Assembly (NCBI RefSeq): GCF_947492455.1
Contig: NZ_CANLNB010000003.1
Coordinates: 496,001-560,000 of the forward strand
DNA length: 64,000 bases
Direction: 5' to 3'
Source: an uncultured Aliiroseovarius sp.
Lineage (GTDB): Bacteria > Pseudomonadota > Alphaproteobacteria > Rhodobacterales > Rhodobacteraceae
Every line of letters begins with the position of its first letter. Position 1 is the first letter of the stretch. The notes below the pieces were generated by a model. It was not told the DNA's origin. It searched no databases and saw only the letters and a list, made by a program, of their open reading frames with translations. The position numbers and the translations under genes were made by a program. Shown here in pieces: positions 7,359-16,810 of this stretch.

Positions 7359-9329
7359 ATGATTACAGAGCTTGGACATTTTGCGCTGATCTTGGCGCTG
7401 GGCGTGGCCGTGGTGCAGACCATCGTGCCACTGATCGGGGCACATAAGGGCTGGAATAGCTGGATGGAGATGGCGGTGCCTGCGGCAACCATCCAGTTCT
7501 TGCTGATCTCCACGTCATTTCTGGCGCTGACCTATGCGTTTGTGACCTCGGACTTTTCAGTCCGATTGGTCACGCTGAACTCGCATTCGGCCAAGCCAAT
7601 GCTGTATAAAATTTCAGGCGTGTGGGGGAACCACGAAGGCTCGATGCTGCTTTGGGTGCTGATCATCGCAGGCTTTGGCGCGACCGCCGCATGGTTTGGA
7701 CAAAACCTGCCACGGACCCTGAAAGCGCGGGTGCTGGCAGTGCAAAGCTCGATCGCTGTGGCGTTCTTGGCCTTTATCATCTTCACCTCGAACCCGTTCC
7801 TGCGTCTGGCGCAGCCGCCCTTTGACGGGCAGGACCTGAACCCGCTGTTGCAAGACCCCGGTTTGGCCTTCCACCCGCCCTTCCTGTATCTGGGCTATGT
7901 GGGCCTTTCGATGGCCTTTTCCTTCGCCGTTGCGGCCCTGATCGAGGGCCGCATTGACGCTGCATGGGGTCGCTGGGTTCGCCCGTGGACGCTGGCCGCC
8001 TGGGTCTTCCTGACCATCGGTATCGCGCTGGGCAGCTGGTGGGCCTATTACGAGCTGGGCTGGGGCGGGTTCTGGTTCTGGGACCCGGTCGAGAACGCGT
8101 CCTTCATGCCTTGGCTCTTTGCCGCCGCGCTTCTGCATTCCGCCATTGTGGTCGAGAAACGAGAAAGCCTGAAAAGCTGGACCATCCTGCTGGCGATCCT
8201 TGCCTTTGGCTTCTCGCTGATCGGGACGTTCATCGTCCGCTCAGGCGTGATTACCTCGGTCCACGCGTTTGCTTCGGACCCCGAACGCGGCGTGTTTATC
8301 CTGTTTATCCTGCTCTTCTTCACCGGCGGTGCACTGACGTTGTTTGCCGCCCGCGCCGGCGCGATGGAGGCCAAGGGCGTCTTTGGCTTCGTCAGCCGTG
8401 AAAGCGCGCTGGTGGTGAACAACATTCTGTTGGCCGTGTCTTCCTTTGTCGTCTTCGTCGGTACCATCTGGCCCTTGGTAGGCGAGGCGTTCGACCGCAA
8501 GATCTCGGTCGGCGCGCCTTTCTTTGAGGCCGCCTTTACACCTTTCATGGTGGTGCTGGCGCTTGTGCTGCCCATTGGGGCGATGCTGCCGTGGAAGCGG
8601 GCAAAGATTGGACGCGTGGTGAAGCAACTTGTGCCCGCACTGGTGCTGTCCATTGCCATTCTTGCGCTGGTCTGGGCGATGCAGACGGGCAAGTCTGCCC
8701 TTGGGCCGATTGGCATGTTCTTGGGCACCTGGCTGGTGACTGGATCTATGACAGATATCTTCAGCCGCACGGGACGTGGAGCGCTGTCGAACCGCCTGTC
8801 GCGCCTGACCCGCCTGCCTGGTGCTGACTGGGGCAAGTTCGCCGCCCATGCGGGTCTAGGTATTACCATGATGGGGATTTCCGGCTTGATGGCTTGGGAA
8901 GTCGAAGACATCCGCGTCGCGCAGATCGGTGAGACCTTCCAAGTGGCCGAGTATGACATCACGTTGGAGCATGTTGGGCGCGAACAGGGGCCGAACTATA
9001 TCTCGACAATGGCGACCATCGTTGTCTCGGAAAACAATGCCGAAATTGCTGTCCTATACCCCGAAAAACGCGTCTATCCGGTGCAGGCGATGCCCACCAC
9101 CGAAGCTGCGATCTCGAACGGGTTCTGGACCGATATCTATGTGGTGATCGGCGATCCACAGGAAGGCGGCGGTTGGGCCGTGCGCACCTTTATCAAGCCG
9201 TTCGCCAACTGGATTTGGGCAGGCTCGATCATCATGGCCTTGGGCGGGATTTTCAGCCTGTTTGACCGCCGCTTCCGCGTGGCCGCTGGGGCCGCCAAGA
9301 CCCGTATGGAAGGGATGCCTGCCGAATGA
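7359..9329 (+). CDS. ccmF: Cytochrome c haem lyase subunit CcmF
   Basis: CcmF is the large polytopic membrane subunit of the haem ligase that takes haem from CcmE and attaches it to apocytochrome c. The 656-residue protein has many membrane segments and the tryptophan-rich WWD signature (WGGFWFWDPVENASF, about residues 236-250) that faces the periplasm and binds haem. Length and start (MITELGHFALILALG) fit the family. Its stop overlaps the ccmH start (ATGA), so the two are coupled. In many genomes ccmE directly precedes ccmF; here a lysis-type block lies between. Confidence 0.97.
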   Translation: MITELGHFALILALGVAVVQTIVPLIGAHKGWNSWMEMAVPAATIQFLLISTSFLALTYAFVTSDFSVRLVTLNSHSAKPMLYKISGVWGNHEGSMLLWVLIIAGFGATAAWFGQNLPRTLKARVLAVQSSIAVAFLAFIIFTSNPFLRLAQPPFDGQDLNPLLQDPGLAFHPPFLYLGYVGLSMAFSFAVAALIEGRIDAAWGRWVRPWTLAAWVFLTIGIALGSWWAYYELGWGGFWFWDPVENASFMPWLFAAALLHSAIVVEKRESLKSWTILLAILAFGFSLIGTFIVRSGVITSVHAFASDPERGVFILFILLFFTGGALTLFAARAGAMEAKGVFGFVSRESALVVNNILLAVSSFVVFVGTIWPLVGEAFDRKISVGAPFFEAAFTPFMVVLALVLPIGAMLPWKRAKIGRVVKQLVPALVLSIAILALVWAMQTGKSALGPIGMFLGTWLVTGSMTDIFSRTGRGALSNRLSRLTRLPGADWGKFAAHAGLGITMMGISGLMAWEVEDIRVAQIGETFQVAEYDITLEHVGREQGPNYISTMATIVVSENNAEIAVLYPEKRVYPVQAMPTTEAAISNGFWTDIYVVIGDPQEGGGWAVRTFIKPFANWIWAGSIIMALGGIFSLFDRRFRVAAGAAKTRMEGMPAE

Positions 9330-9784
9330 AACGTCTGATCGCCTTGCTGGCCGTGATGGGCTGCCTTGCGGCGCCCGCCTACGCCGTGAACCCCGACGAA
9401 GTGCTGGCGGACCCGGTGCTGGAACAGCGCGCGCGCGATATTTCATCCGACCTGAAATGCGTTGTCTGCCGAGGTGAAAACATCGACGAAAGCAACGCCT
9501 CGATTGCCCGCGATCTGCGCCTTCTGGTACGCGAGCGGTTGGGCGAAGGAGATAGCAATGAAGAGGTCGTGGACTTCATCGTCGAACGCTATGGCGAATA
9601 CGTTCTGATGAAGCCCAACCGCTCGGGTGCGAACCTGATTCTTTGGGCGACCGGACCGGTTCTGTTCCTGATCGCCGCGTTGTCAGGTGTGCTCTATCTG
9701 CGCCGCCGTGCGCAATCGAAGGACGGCGCTGCCGCGTTGACGCAAGATGAAGAGGCCCGGCTGAAAGAATTGCTGGACGAATAA
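9326..9784 (+). CDS. ccmH: Cytochrome c maturation thiol-redox protein CcmH
   Basis: CcmH keeps the apocytochrome CxxCH cysteines reduced and works in the CcmF haem ligase complex. The 152-residue protein has a signal peptide ending near APAYA, the redox motif LKCVVCRGE (CxxC) at about residue 47, and a C-terminal membrane anchor at about residues 103-122. It is the short Ccl2-type CcmH without the TPR part, which would be supplied by a separate ccmI not in this window. Confidence 0.95.
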   Translation: MKRLIALLAVMGCLAAPAYAVNPDEVLADPVLEQRARDISSDLKCVVCRGENIDESNASIARDLRLLVRERLGEGDSNEEVVDFIVERYGEYVLMKPNRSGANLILWATGPVLFLIAALSGVLYLRRRAQSKDGAAALTQDEEARLKELLDE

Positions 9785-9835
9785 GGCCTGACCACAGGAA
9801 ACTTCCACAAATGACGGGGCGTTCATCTTTACCTG

Positions 9836-9849
9836 ACCGATTGGTCGGT
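9836..9849. promoter_or_regulatory. TetR-type operator upstream of paaG-like gene
   Basis: The inverted repeat ACCGATTGGTCGGT (arms ACCGA and TCGGT around TTGG) lies 29 bases before the start of the isomerase gene. Its shape and sequence resemble operators of TetR-family repressors of phenylacetate or acyl-CoA catabolism. The regulator gene is not in the window, so the assignment to a PaaR-like protein is inference. Confidence 0.5.
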
Positions 9850-9878
9850 TATATTGCGTGAAACTCCGGGAGGATGAC

Positions 9879-10655
9879 ATGATTTACGAAACGATCACAT
9901 TGGACATTACGGATGGCCTGGCGGTTCTGACCTTTGACCGCGCCGACGTGATGAACGCCCTGAACACCCAGATGCGCGCCGAGATTGCGCATGCTGTGGA
10001 AGAGGCAGGTAAAAAAGCACGCGCGCTGGTCATCACCGGCTCGGGCCGTGCGTTCTGCTCGGGTCAGGACCTGGGCGACCGCGCTAATGCAGCCGAGGTC
10101 GATCTGGAACGCACCCTGCGTGACGAATACGAGCCGCTGCTGCGCGCCATCTATGACAGCCCGATCCCGACGATCTCGGCCGTGAACGGGGCTGCTGCTG
10201 GGGCAGGGGCCAACATCGCGCTGGCTGCCGATGTGGTGATCGCATCGGAAAGCGCCTTCTTCATGCAGGCCTTCTCGCGCATTGGTCTAATCCCGGATGC
10301 CGGTGGCACCTATTGGATGCCGCGTCAGATGGGGTTTGCCAAGGCGATGGGCGCCGCCCTGTTCGCTGAGAAGATGCCCGCCAAGGAAGCCGCCGATCTA
10401 GGCCTAATCTGGGAATGCGTGGCAGATGACGATTTTGAGGCCACGTGGCGCAAACGAGGCGAGCAGCTGGCGAAAGGCCCGACGCTGTCCTATCGCAACA
10501 TCAAGAAAGCCATGCGCGCATCGCTGAGCAATACGCTGGACGAACAACTGGCGCTTGAGGCGAGCCTGCAGGGCGAATGCGGCAAGTCGCGTGATTTCAA
10601 GGAAGGCGTTCTGGCGTTCCTCGAGAAACGCGCGCCTCAATACGAAGGCCGCTGA
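9879..10655 (+). CDS. Enoyl-CoA hydratase/isomerase family protein, PaaG-like
   Basis: A 258-residue crotonase-fold protein. The oxyanion-hole region reads AFCSGQDLGDR and NGAAAGAGANIALAAD, and the active-site segment is IGLIPDAGGTYW with an Asp. The GQDLxDR and LIPDxGG pattern is that of PaaG, the ring epoxide isomerase (oxepin-CoA forming) of phenylacetate degradation, more than of general enoyl-CoA hydratases. I chose the ATG at 9879 over a GTG 21 bases upstream because GGGAGG sits at 9868-9873. No other paa genes are adjacent. A TetR-type operator lies just upstream and a terminator just downstream, so it is a single-gene unit. Confidence 0.85.
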   Translation: MIYETITLDITDGLAVLTFDRADVMNALNTQMRAEIAHAVEEAGKKARALVITGSGRAFCSGQDLGDRANAAEVDLERTLRDEYEPLLRAIYDSPIPTISAVNGAAAGAGANIALAADVVIASESAFFMQAFSRIGLIPDAGGTYWMPRQMGFAKAMGAALFAEKMPAKEAADLGLIWECVADDDFEATWRKRGEQLAKGPTLSYRNIKKAMRASLSNTLDEQLALEASLQGECGKSRDFKEGVLAFLEKRAPQYEGR

Positions 10656-10677
10656 TCCCAAACGGATCGCGATTAGG

Positions 10678-10702
10678 AAGGAGCCTACGGGCTCCTTTTT
10701 TA
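10678..10702 (+). terminator. Rho-independent terminator of paaG-like gene
   Basis: The arms AAGGAGCC and GGCTCCTT pair perfectly around a TACG loop and are followed by a T run, 23 bases after the stop codon. Confidence 0.85.
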
Positions 10703-10737
10703 TTGGCTGATGGCCGCTTGATCGCGCTTACCATAAA

Positions 10738-10769
10738 CGAAAAAAGCCGCCCAAAGTGGGCGGCTTTTC
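10738..10769 (-). terminator. Rho-independent terminator of gltA
   Basis: The inverted repeat AAAAGCCGCCC ... GGGCGGCTTTT lies 17 bases past the gltA stop. On the reverse strand it is a GC-rich stem followed by a T run. Confidence 0.85.
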
Positions 10770-10785
10770 TCTGATATCGTACGAC

Positions 10786-12081
10786 TTAGCGCTTTTCGAC
10801 GTCTACATAGTCGCGCTCGGTGTCGCCGAGGTACAGCTGACGCGGACGGCCGATTTTCTGGCCCGGATCGCCCAGCATCTCTTTCCACTGCGAGATCCAG
10901 CCGACGGTGCGCGACAGCGCGAAGATCGGGGTGAACATCGAGGTCGGGAAGCCCATCGCCTCGAGGATGATGCCCGAATAGAAGTCAACGTTCGGGTACA
11001 GTTTCTTCTCGACGAAATATGGATCTTCCAGCGCGATGCGCTCCAGTTCCTTGGCAACTTTCAGCGTTTCGTTGTCTTCGATGCCCAGAAGGCCCAGAAC
11101 CTCGTCAGCGCTTTCCTTCATGACCTTCGCACGCGGGTCGAAGTTCTTGTAGACGCGGTGACCGAAGCCCATCAGGCGGAAGGGATCGTCCTTGTCTTTG
11201 GCGCGGGCCACGTATTCCGGAATGTTGTCGACCGAGCCGATTTCACGCAGCATTTCCAGGCAGGCCTGGTTGGCGCCACCGTGGGCAGGGCCCCACAGGC
11301 AGGCGATGCCGGCAGCAATACAGGCGAACGGGTTGGCACCGGACGAACCGGCCAGACGCACGGTCGAGGTCGACGCGTTCTGCTCGTGATCGGCGTGCAG
11401 GGTGAAGATACGGTCCATGGCTTTCGACAGGATCGGGTTCACTTCGTATTCCTCTGCAGGCACGGCGAAGCACATACGCAGGAAGTTCGAGGCATAGTCC
11501 AGATCGTTCTTCGGATACACGAAGGGCTGACCGATCGAGTATTTGTACGCCATGGCGGCGATGGTCGGCAGCTTGGCGATCATGCGGATCGCAGCCACTT
11601 CGCGCTGCCACGGATCATTCACATCGGTCGAGTCGTGATAGAAGGCCGACATTGCGCCCATGACACCGGTGATGATCGCCATCGGGTGTGCATCGCGACG
11701 GAAGCCCGAGAAGAACTTGGTCATCTGCTCGTGCACCATCGTGTGACGGGTTACGCGGCTTTCGAAATCTTCCAGTTCTGTCGCCGACGGCAGTTCACCG
11801 TACAGCAGCAGATAGCAAACTTCGAGGTAATGCGACTTCTCGGCCAATTGGTCGATCGGATAGCCGCGGTACAGCAGTTCACCCTTGTCGCCATCAATAT
11901 AGGTGATGGTCGAATCACAGCTCGCTGTCGAGGTGAAGCCGGGGTCATAGGTGAACACATCGCCCTGAGCATAGAGCTTGCGGATGTCGATCACGTCCGG
12001 ACCGGCGGTCGGGGAGTACATGGGAAGCTCGAGTTCTTTGTCTCCGAACGAGAGCTTTGCGGTTCCGGTTTGTTCAGCCAT
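10786..12081 (-). CDS. gltA: Citrate synthase (type II)
   Basis: GltA condenses acetyl-CoA and oxaloacetate to citrate, the entry step of the TCA cycle. The 431-residue protein has the catalytic residues in the usual places: His in [15 protein letters not shown], His in [14 protein letters not shown] and Asp in [14 protein letters not shown]. The N-terminal beta-rich segment marks the larger, NADH-sensitive bacterial type. A GAAGGGA ribosome site precedes the ATG. gltX lies 55 bases upstream on the same strand, so the two may be co-transcribed. Confidence 0.97.
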   Translation of the reverse strand: MAEQTGTAKLSFGDKELELPMYSPTAGPDVIDIRKLYAQGDVFTYDPGFTSTASCDSTITYIDGDKGELLYRGYPIDQLAEKSHYLEVCYLLLYGELPSATELEDFESRVTRHTMVHEQMTKFFSGFRRDAHPMAIITGVMGAMSAFYHDSTDVNDPWQREVAAIRMIAKLPTIAAMAYKYSIGQPFVYPKNDLDYASNFLRMCFAVPAEEYEVNPILSKAMDRIFTLHADHEQNASTSTVRLAGSSGANPFACIAAGIACLWGPAHGGANQACLEMLREIGSVDNIPEYVARAKDKDDPFRLMGFGHRVYKNFDPRAKVMKESADEVLGLLGIEDNETLKVAKELERIALEDPYFVEKKLYPNVDFYSGIILEAMGFPTSMFTPIFALSRTVGWISQWKEMLGDPGQKIGRPRQLYLGDTERDYVDVEKR

Positions 12082-12136
12082 GTATTTTCCCTTCGTGTTA
12101 GAAAGCGACCGCCCCGGTTGGCCGATCGCTTGTGCT

Positions 12137-13543
12137 TCAGGCGCTTGCGTCGTCTAGGCGTGCGATGGTTTCGTCACGCCCGAGAACAAGCATCATATCA
12201 AATACGCTCGGTGTTACGGCGCGTCCGGCAAGGGCTGCACGCAGGGGCGCGGCCAGTTTGCCAAATTTCGTGCCGTGGGCCTCGGCCAAACCGTTCAGGA
12301 TCCCCTCAAGCGTCTCGCGGTCCCAGCTAGCATTTTGCAGCTGCGGCGTCAATTCTTTCAGTATACCACGGGATACTTCGTCAAGCGCCTTCTCGGCCTT
12401 CTCATCCCGGTCAATGGGGCGCGAAACCGTAGCAAACCTTGCTTTTTCAAGGAGTTGCGGCAAAGTTTTGGCACTGGTTTTCAGCACATACATGGCCGAT
12501 GACACCAAATCAATTTGCTGCGACTGCAAAGAAATTTCGCCTGCGGCCTCCATATAGCCCTGCAAGGCGGCCAGAACGTCCGCATCCTCCATCGCGGCCA
12601 GATGTTGACCGGACAGGTTATCAAGCTTTATGAAGTCGAACCGGGCGGGGCTTTTGCCGATGCCCGACAGGTCGAACCACTCCAGTGCTTGCGCGTCCGA
12701 GAAGAACTCGTCATCGCCGTGGCTCCAACCCAGGCGGGCCAGATAGTTACGCATCGCCTGCGCGGGGTATCCCATGGCCTGATATTCTTCGACTCCCAGC
12801 GCCCCGTGGCGCTTGGACAGCTTCTTGCCATCGGGGCCGTGGATCAGCGGGATGTGGGCCCAAACGGGCAGATCCCAGCCCATCGCCTGATAGACAATCG
12901 TCTGGCGCGCGGCATTGTTCAGGTGGTCATCCCCCCGGATCACATGGGTTACGCCCATGTCATGGTCATCAACAACAACGGCCAGCATGTAGGTGGGTGT
13001 GCCATCCGAACGTAAACAAATCATGTCGTCCAGCTGGTCGTTACGGATGGTGACATCACCCTGCACCTCGTCGCGGATCACCGTCACGCCCTCGCGCGGG
13101 GCTTTCAGGCGGATCACGTAAGGCGCGTCCGGGTGGGTCGCGGGATCAGCATCGCGCCACGGGCTTTGATAGAGGGTCGAGCGGCCCTCGGCCCGGGCTT
13201 CCTCGCGGAAGGCCTGAATTTCGTCTTGCGTGGCGAAGCATTTGTAGGCGTGGCCGTTTGCCAGCATCTCGCGGGCGACCTCGGCGTGACGGTCAGCGCG
13301 GTCAAACTGGCTGACAACCTCTCCGTCATGGTCCAGACCCAGCCATGCCATGCCCTTCAGGATGGCCTCGGTTGCCTCGGGGGTAGAGCGCGCGCGGTCC
13401 GTATCCTCGATCCGCAACAGGAACTTACCGCCACGGCCACGGGCATAGAGCCAGTTGAACAGCGCTGTGCGGGCACCGCCGATATGCAGATAACCGGTGG
13501 GCGAGGGGGCGAAACGGGTGACAATCTGGGGCGTCTGAGACAT
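12137..13543 (-). CDS. gltX: Glutamate--tRNA ligase
   Basis: This class I aminoacyl-tRNA synthetase charges tRNA-Glu (and in alphaproteobacteria often tRNA-Gln before transamidation). The 468-residue protein has the HIGH-type motif in [14 protein letters not shown] at the N terminus and the KMSKS-type motif in KKLSKRHG near residue 245. The C-terminal anticodon-binding helical domain is complete. Alphaproteobacteria often carry two gltX copies; which one this is cannot be told from the window. The region upstream is shared with the divergent comEC gene. Confidence 0.96.
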   Translation of the reverse strand: MSQTPQIVTRFAPSPTGYLHIGGARTALFNWLYARGRGGKFLLRIEDTDRARSTPEATEAILKGMAWLGLDHDGEVVSQFDRADRHAEVAREMLANGHAYKCFATQDEIQAFREEARAEGRSTLYQSPWRDADPATHPDAPYVIRLKAPREGVTVIRDEVQGDVTIRNDQLDDMICLRSDGTPTYMLAVVVDDHDMGVTHVIRGDDHLNNAARQTIVYQAMGWDLPVWAHIPLIHGPDGKKLSKRHGALGVEEYQAMGYPAQAMRNYLARLGWSHGDDEFFSDAQALEWFDLSGIGKSPARFDFIKLDNLSGQHLAAMEDADVLAALQGYMEAAGEISLQSQQIDLVSSAMYVLKTSAKTLPQLLEKARFATVSRPIDRDEKAEKALDEVSRGILKELTPQLQNASWDRETLEGILNGLAEAHGTKFGKLAAPLRAALAGRAVTPSVFDMMLVLGRDETIARLDDASA

Positions 13544-13651
13544 CGGTCATTAACCTTTTGGAAACCATGTGCGCGGTACGCAGAGGAGGTGGCATTTCAG
13601 GGAAAGCCTGAAACCAAGTTTTGTTGAGATGCTTTTAACAAAAGGAAGGTT

Positions 13652-15712
13652 TTGAACAAGGGTGCGGTCGTGAATCTCTTGTCTCGTATCGAAGAAGAAC
13701 GCGGACGGTTCCTGATCTGGGCGCCGTTGTTCTTTGGTACGGGCATTGGGCTTTACTTCGTGCCACTGCGCGAACCGGATATTGCGACCTATACTGGGCT
13801 TGCCGTTTTGGGGCTGATTTGCGCAGGCATCGCGTGGCGTTGGCCGTGGGGGATCGGGCCACTGGCACGCGCCGTGATCTGCGTGGCGCTTGGCTTCGGC
13901 GTTGCCGGTGCGCGCGCCCATTGGGTGGCAGGGCCGGTGCTGGACTTTCGATATTACGGCCCTATCGAGGGGCGGATCATCGCGATGGACCGCTCGCAAT
14001 CGGACGCGGTGCGTCTGACTTTAGATCAGGTGCGGCTCAATGATGTGAATCCCGCGAAGCTTCCGGACCGGGTGCGGGTCTCGCTGCATGGGGAGCAGGG
14101 ATATCTGTCCCCGGCCATTGGGCAGCGCATTGCCCTGACAGGGCACCTGTCCGGTCCTAATGGCCCGGTTGAACCCGGCGGCTTTGATTTCCAGCGCATG
14201 GCGTGGTTTCGCGGGATCGGCGCGGTGGGCTATACGCGCAGTCCTGCACTACTTCTGTCCCCGCCCACAGGCGAGCTGTCGCTGACAATCGGGCGGCTTC
14301 GTCAGGCGATTGCTATGCGGGTGCGCGAGGTGCTGCCCGGGGAAAGCGGGGCCTTTGCGGCGACGATTACTACAGGAGATCGTTCGTCGATGGATCGCGC
14401 CACGATCGACGCGCTGCGCGGATCGAACCTTGCGCATCTACTGGCGATCTCGGGCCTGCATATGGGGCTGCTGACAGGTTTTGTCTTTCAAGCCATGCGC
14501 CTTCTAATGGGACTTTGGCCCAGAATAGCCCTGAACTTTCCAGTGAAGAAGCTCGCCGCGGTGACTGCCATTGCCGCCGGGGTGTTCTATCTGGCGCTGT
14601 CCGGTGGCGCGGTCGCGACCACGCGGGCCTTCATCATGGTGACGACCATGTTCGTCGCAATCTTGTTCGATCGGCGTGCCCTGACCCTGCGCGCGGTTGC
14701 CATGGCGGCGATGATCGTCTTGATCTTGACGCCCGAAGCCTTGGTCGAGCCGGGGTTCCAGATGTCCTTTGCCGCGACCACCGCGCTGGTTTCGGTGTTC
14801 GCCTGGATCCGAGACCGATCACGCGATGGGGCGTCCCGGCGCTTGCCCGATTGGCTGCGGCCCGTTGTGACGGTGGTCATTTCCTCGGCCGTGGCGGGAT
14901 TGGCAACGGCCCCTATTGGAGCGGCGCATTTCAATCAGGTTAGTCACTACGGCTTGGTCGCCAACCTTCTAAGCGTGCCTATCATGGGGGCCGTGATCAT
15001 GCCGCTAGCGGTGATGGCCGCCTTGCTTGCCGTCGTGCGCCTTGAAGCGGTGGCGTTGTGGCTCATGGACTGGCCCATCCGCTGGATCCTATGGGTGGCG
15101 GACACAGTTTCGTCGCTAGATGGGGCGATCGGGAAGGTGCCGGCACCTCCCGGATACATTCTGCCCTTGCTCGCCGTGACGGGAATTGCCTTCGTCTTAA
15201 TACGCGGGCAGGAAAAGTGGATTGCGATCTTGCCAACGGTGGTGGCATTCGCTGGCTGGGCTGCGGTCGAACGCCCGCCAGTTCTGATCAGTTCCTCAGG
15301 CGGATTGCTCGGCGTGATGACCAGTGAAGGCCGCGCACTTTCAAAAGCACGAGGGGAAGGCTTTGCCGCGCGATCTTGGCTGGAGAATGACGGCGATGTC
15401 GCGACGCAGCAAATCGCCTTCGAGCGCCCAGGGTTCGGCGGGCAGAAGGGGCAACGACAGGTCAACCTGTCAGGGCTATCGATATTGCATTTAACAGGGC
15501 GCGGGGCCGAAGACCGCTTGATTGAGGCTTGCACCACTGCCGATCTGGTTGTTCTGGCGGCCTGGCGGGATGGGCCGGTCCCGAAGGGGTGTGCTTTGCT
15601 GGATCGCAAAGCGCTTGTGCAGAGCGGCGCAGTGGCGGTGTATCTTGAGGCAGACGGGTGGTCAATTGCGCCATCGCGCCCGGAAAACCTCTCGCGGCTT
15701 TGGACCCGTTAA
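13652..15712 (+). CDS. comEC: ComEC/Rec2 family DNA uptake channel
   Basis: ComEC forms the inner-membrane channel for single-stranded DNA uptake in transformation; in Rhodobacter it also serves recipients of gene transfer agent DNA. The 686-residue protein has an N-terminal soluble DUF4131 part, then the multi-TM competence domain with the hallmark LLAISGLHMG at about residue 264, then a short C-terminal domain. That last domain lacks the HxHxDH metal motif of the metallo-beta-lactamase nuclease of Gram-positive ComEC, so it is probably not a nuclease. The start is a TTG with AAGGAAGG before it; an in-frame GTG lies six codons further in. A TTAACC half-site of CtrA type is at 13551-13556. 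Confidence 0.9.
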   Translation: MNKGAVVNLLSRIEEERGRFLIWAPLFFGTGIGLYFVPLREPDIATYTGLAVLGLICAGIAWRWPWGIGPLARAVICVALGFGVAGARAHWVAGPVLDFRYYGPIEGRIIAMDRSQSDAVRLTLDQVRLNDVNPAKLPDRVRVSLHGEQGYLSPAIGQRIALTGHLSGPNGPVEPGGFDFQRMAWFRGIGAVGYTRSPALLLSPPTGELSLTIGRLRQAIAMRVREVLPGESGAFAATITTGDRSSMDRATIDALRGSNLAHLLAISGLHMGLLTGFVFQAMRLLMGLWPRIALNFPVKKLAAVTAIAAGVFYLALSGGAVATTRAFIMVTTMFVAILFDRRALTLRAVAMAAMIVLILTPEALVEPGFQMSFAATTALVSVFAWIRDRSRDGASRRLPDWLRPVVTVVISSAVAGLATAPIGAAHFNQVSHYGLVANLLSVPIMGAVIMPLAVMAALLAVVRLEAVALWLMDWPIRWILWVADTVSSLDGAIGKVPAPPGYILPLLAVTGIAFVLIRGQEKWIAILPTVVAFAGWAAVERPPVLISSSGGLLGVMTSEGRALSKARGEGFAARSWLENDGDVATQQIAFERPGFGGQKGQRQVNLSGLSILHLTGRGAEDRLIEACTTADLVVLAAWRDGPVPKGCALLDRKALVQSGAVAVYLEADGWSIAPSRPENLSRLWTR

Positions 15713-15773
15713 GCGGGATTGGATGTTGCTCGGTCCCGGCTTTGCCCATAGCTTCTGAGCAAAGGAGAGCGAT

Positions 15774-16736
15774 ATGGTTGAAACTGCCGGGCGTATCACA
15801 CTTTGGGGTGTCGAGGTGTTCGTTGCCATTGCCGATGAACGCTCGATCTCGGTGGCTGCACGGCGCTTGGGTGTCAGCCCGTCCTCCGTTAGCCAACAGC
15901 TTACGAACCTTGAAGCCGCGCTGGGCACGAGCCTTTTGGACCGATCTGCACGGCCTGTGTCGTTGACTGCCGCTGGGTCTTTGTTTCTTAAACGCGCGCA
16001 GGCCATTCTGAACGAAGCTGAACAAGCGAAGGCCGAGCTGACGCTGGGGGCGATGTCCCAGCTTTCACGCCTGCGACTTGGGATGATCGAAGATTTCGAC
16101 GCAGACGTCACCCCGCGCCTGCTGTCCGAGGTCGCGGGGCAGTTGCACTCCACGCGGTTCCTGTTGGAAACCGGCGCCTCGCACCGGTTGCACGATCAGT
16201 TGGACGCGCGGGCGTTGGACGTGATTGTGGCGGCAGATACGGGAGCTTCTGCGCCGTGGATGGAGGTGCATTCCCTGTTGGAAGAGCCATTTGTTGCCGC
16301 AGTGCCCAAGGGGCTGATTGGGGATCGTGATCCGCGCGACGTGCTGAAGGACCTTCCACTGGTGCAGTATACGGCGCGTCACCATATGGGCCGGGTGATT
16401 TCCGACAATCTGGCGCGGCAGAACCTGAAGCTGGATAACCGGTTCGAGCTGGACAGCTATCACGCGATCATGGCGATGGTGGCAGGTGGGGCCGGGTGGA
16501 CGATCATTACGCCACTGGGATTCCTGCGCGCCCACCGCTTCAAGGATGCCGCGGATCTGATAGAGTTGCCCTTTGCCCCGTTCACACGACGTATCAATCT
16601 TGTCGCACGCGCAGATATGCTGGGAGATTTGCCGCGGGATCTGGCGGCGCAGTGCCGAATGCTTTTGGACACGCTGATCGTCGAGCCTGCGGTGCGCGAC
16701 TATCCGTGGCTGAAGGGCACGCTTCGAGTATTGTAA
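15774..16736 (+). CDS. LysR family transcriptional regulator
   Basis: A 320-residue LysR-type regulator with an N-terminal winged helix-turn-helix (SISVAARRLGVSPSSVSQQL at about residues 24-43) and a C-terminal periplasmic-binding-protein-like effector domain. LysR regulators often control a divergent neighbour, but here comEC lies upstream on the same strand and a convergent aminotransferase gene lies downstream, so no target is evident. Its effector is unknown. A ribosome site AAAGGAG precedes the ATG at 15774. Confidence 0.92.
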   Translation: MVETAGRITLWGVEVFVAIADERSISVAARRLGVSPSSVSQQLTNLEAALGTSLLDRSARPVSLTAAGSLFLKRAQAILNEAEQAKAELTLGAMSQLSRLRLGMIEDFDADVTPRLLSEVAGQLHSTRFLLETGASHRLHDQLDARALDVIVAADTGASAPWMEVHSLLEEPFVAAVPKGLIGDRDPRDVLKDLPLVQYTARHHMGRVISDNLARQNLKLDNRFELDSYHAIMAMVAGGAGWTIITPLGFLRAHRFKDAADLIELPFAPFTRRINLVARADMLGDLPRDLAAQCRMLLDTLIVEPAVRDYPWLKGTLRVL

Positions 16737-16810
16737 GGGGGAGGGGCGTTGCCCCTCTGCGCTGTGCGCATTCACCCCAAGGTATTTAAGACAAGAAAAT
16801 GAGTGCTTTT

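Noticed and set aside
10756-12330. Long open frame of 524 codons on the forward strand
   Set aside because: It lies antisense to gltA and its first third mirrors conserved gltA codons; the protein is Arg/His-rich without family features. It is a by-product of GC-rich codon use.
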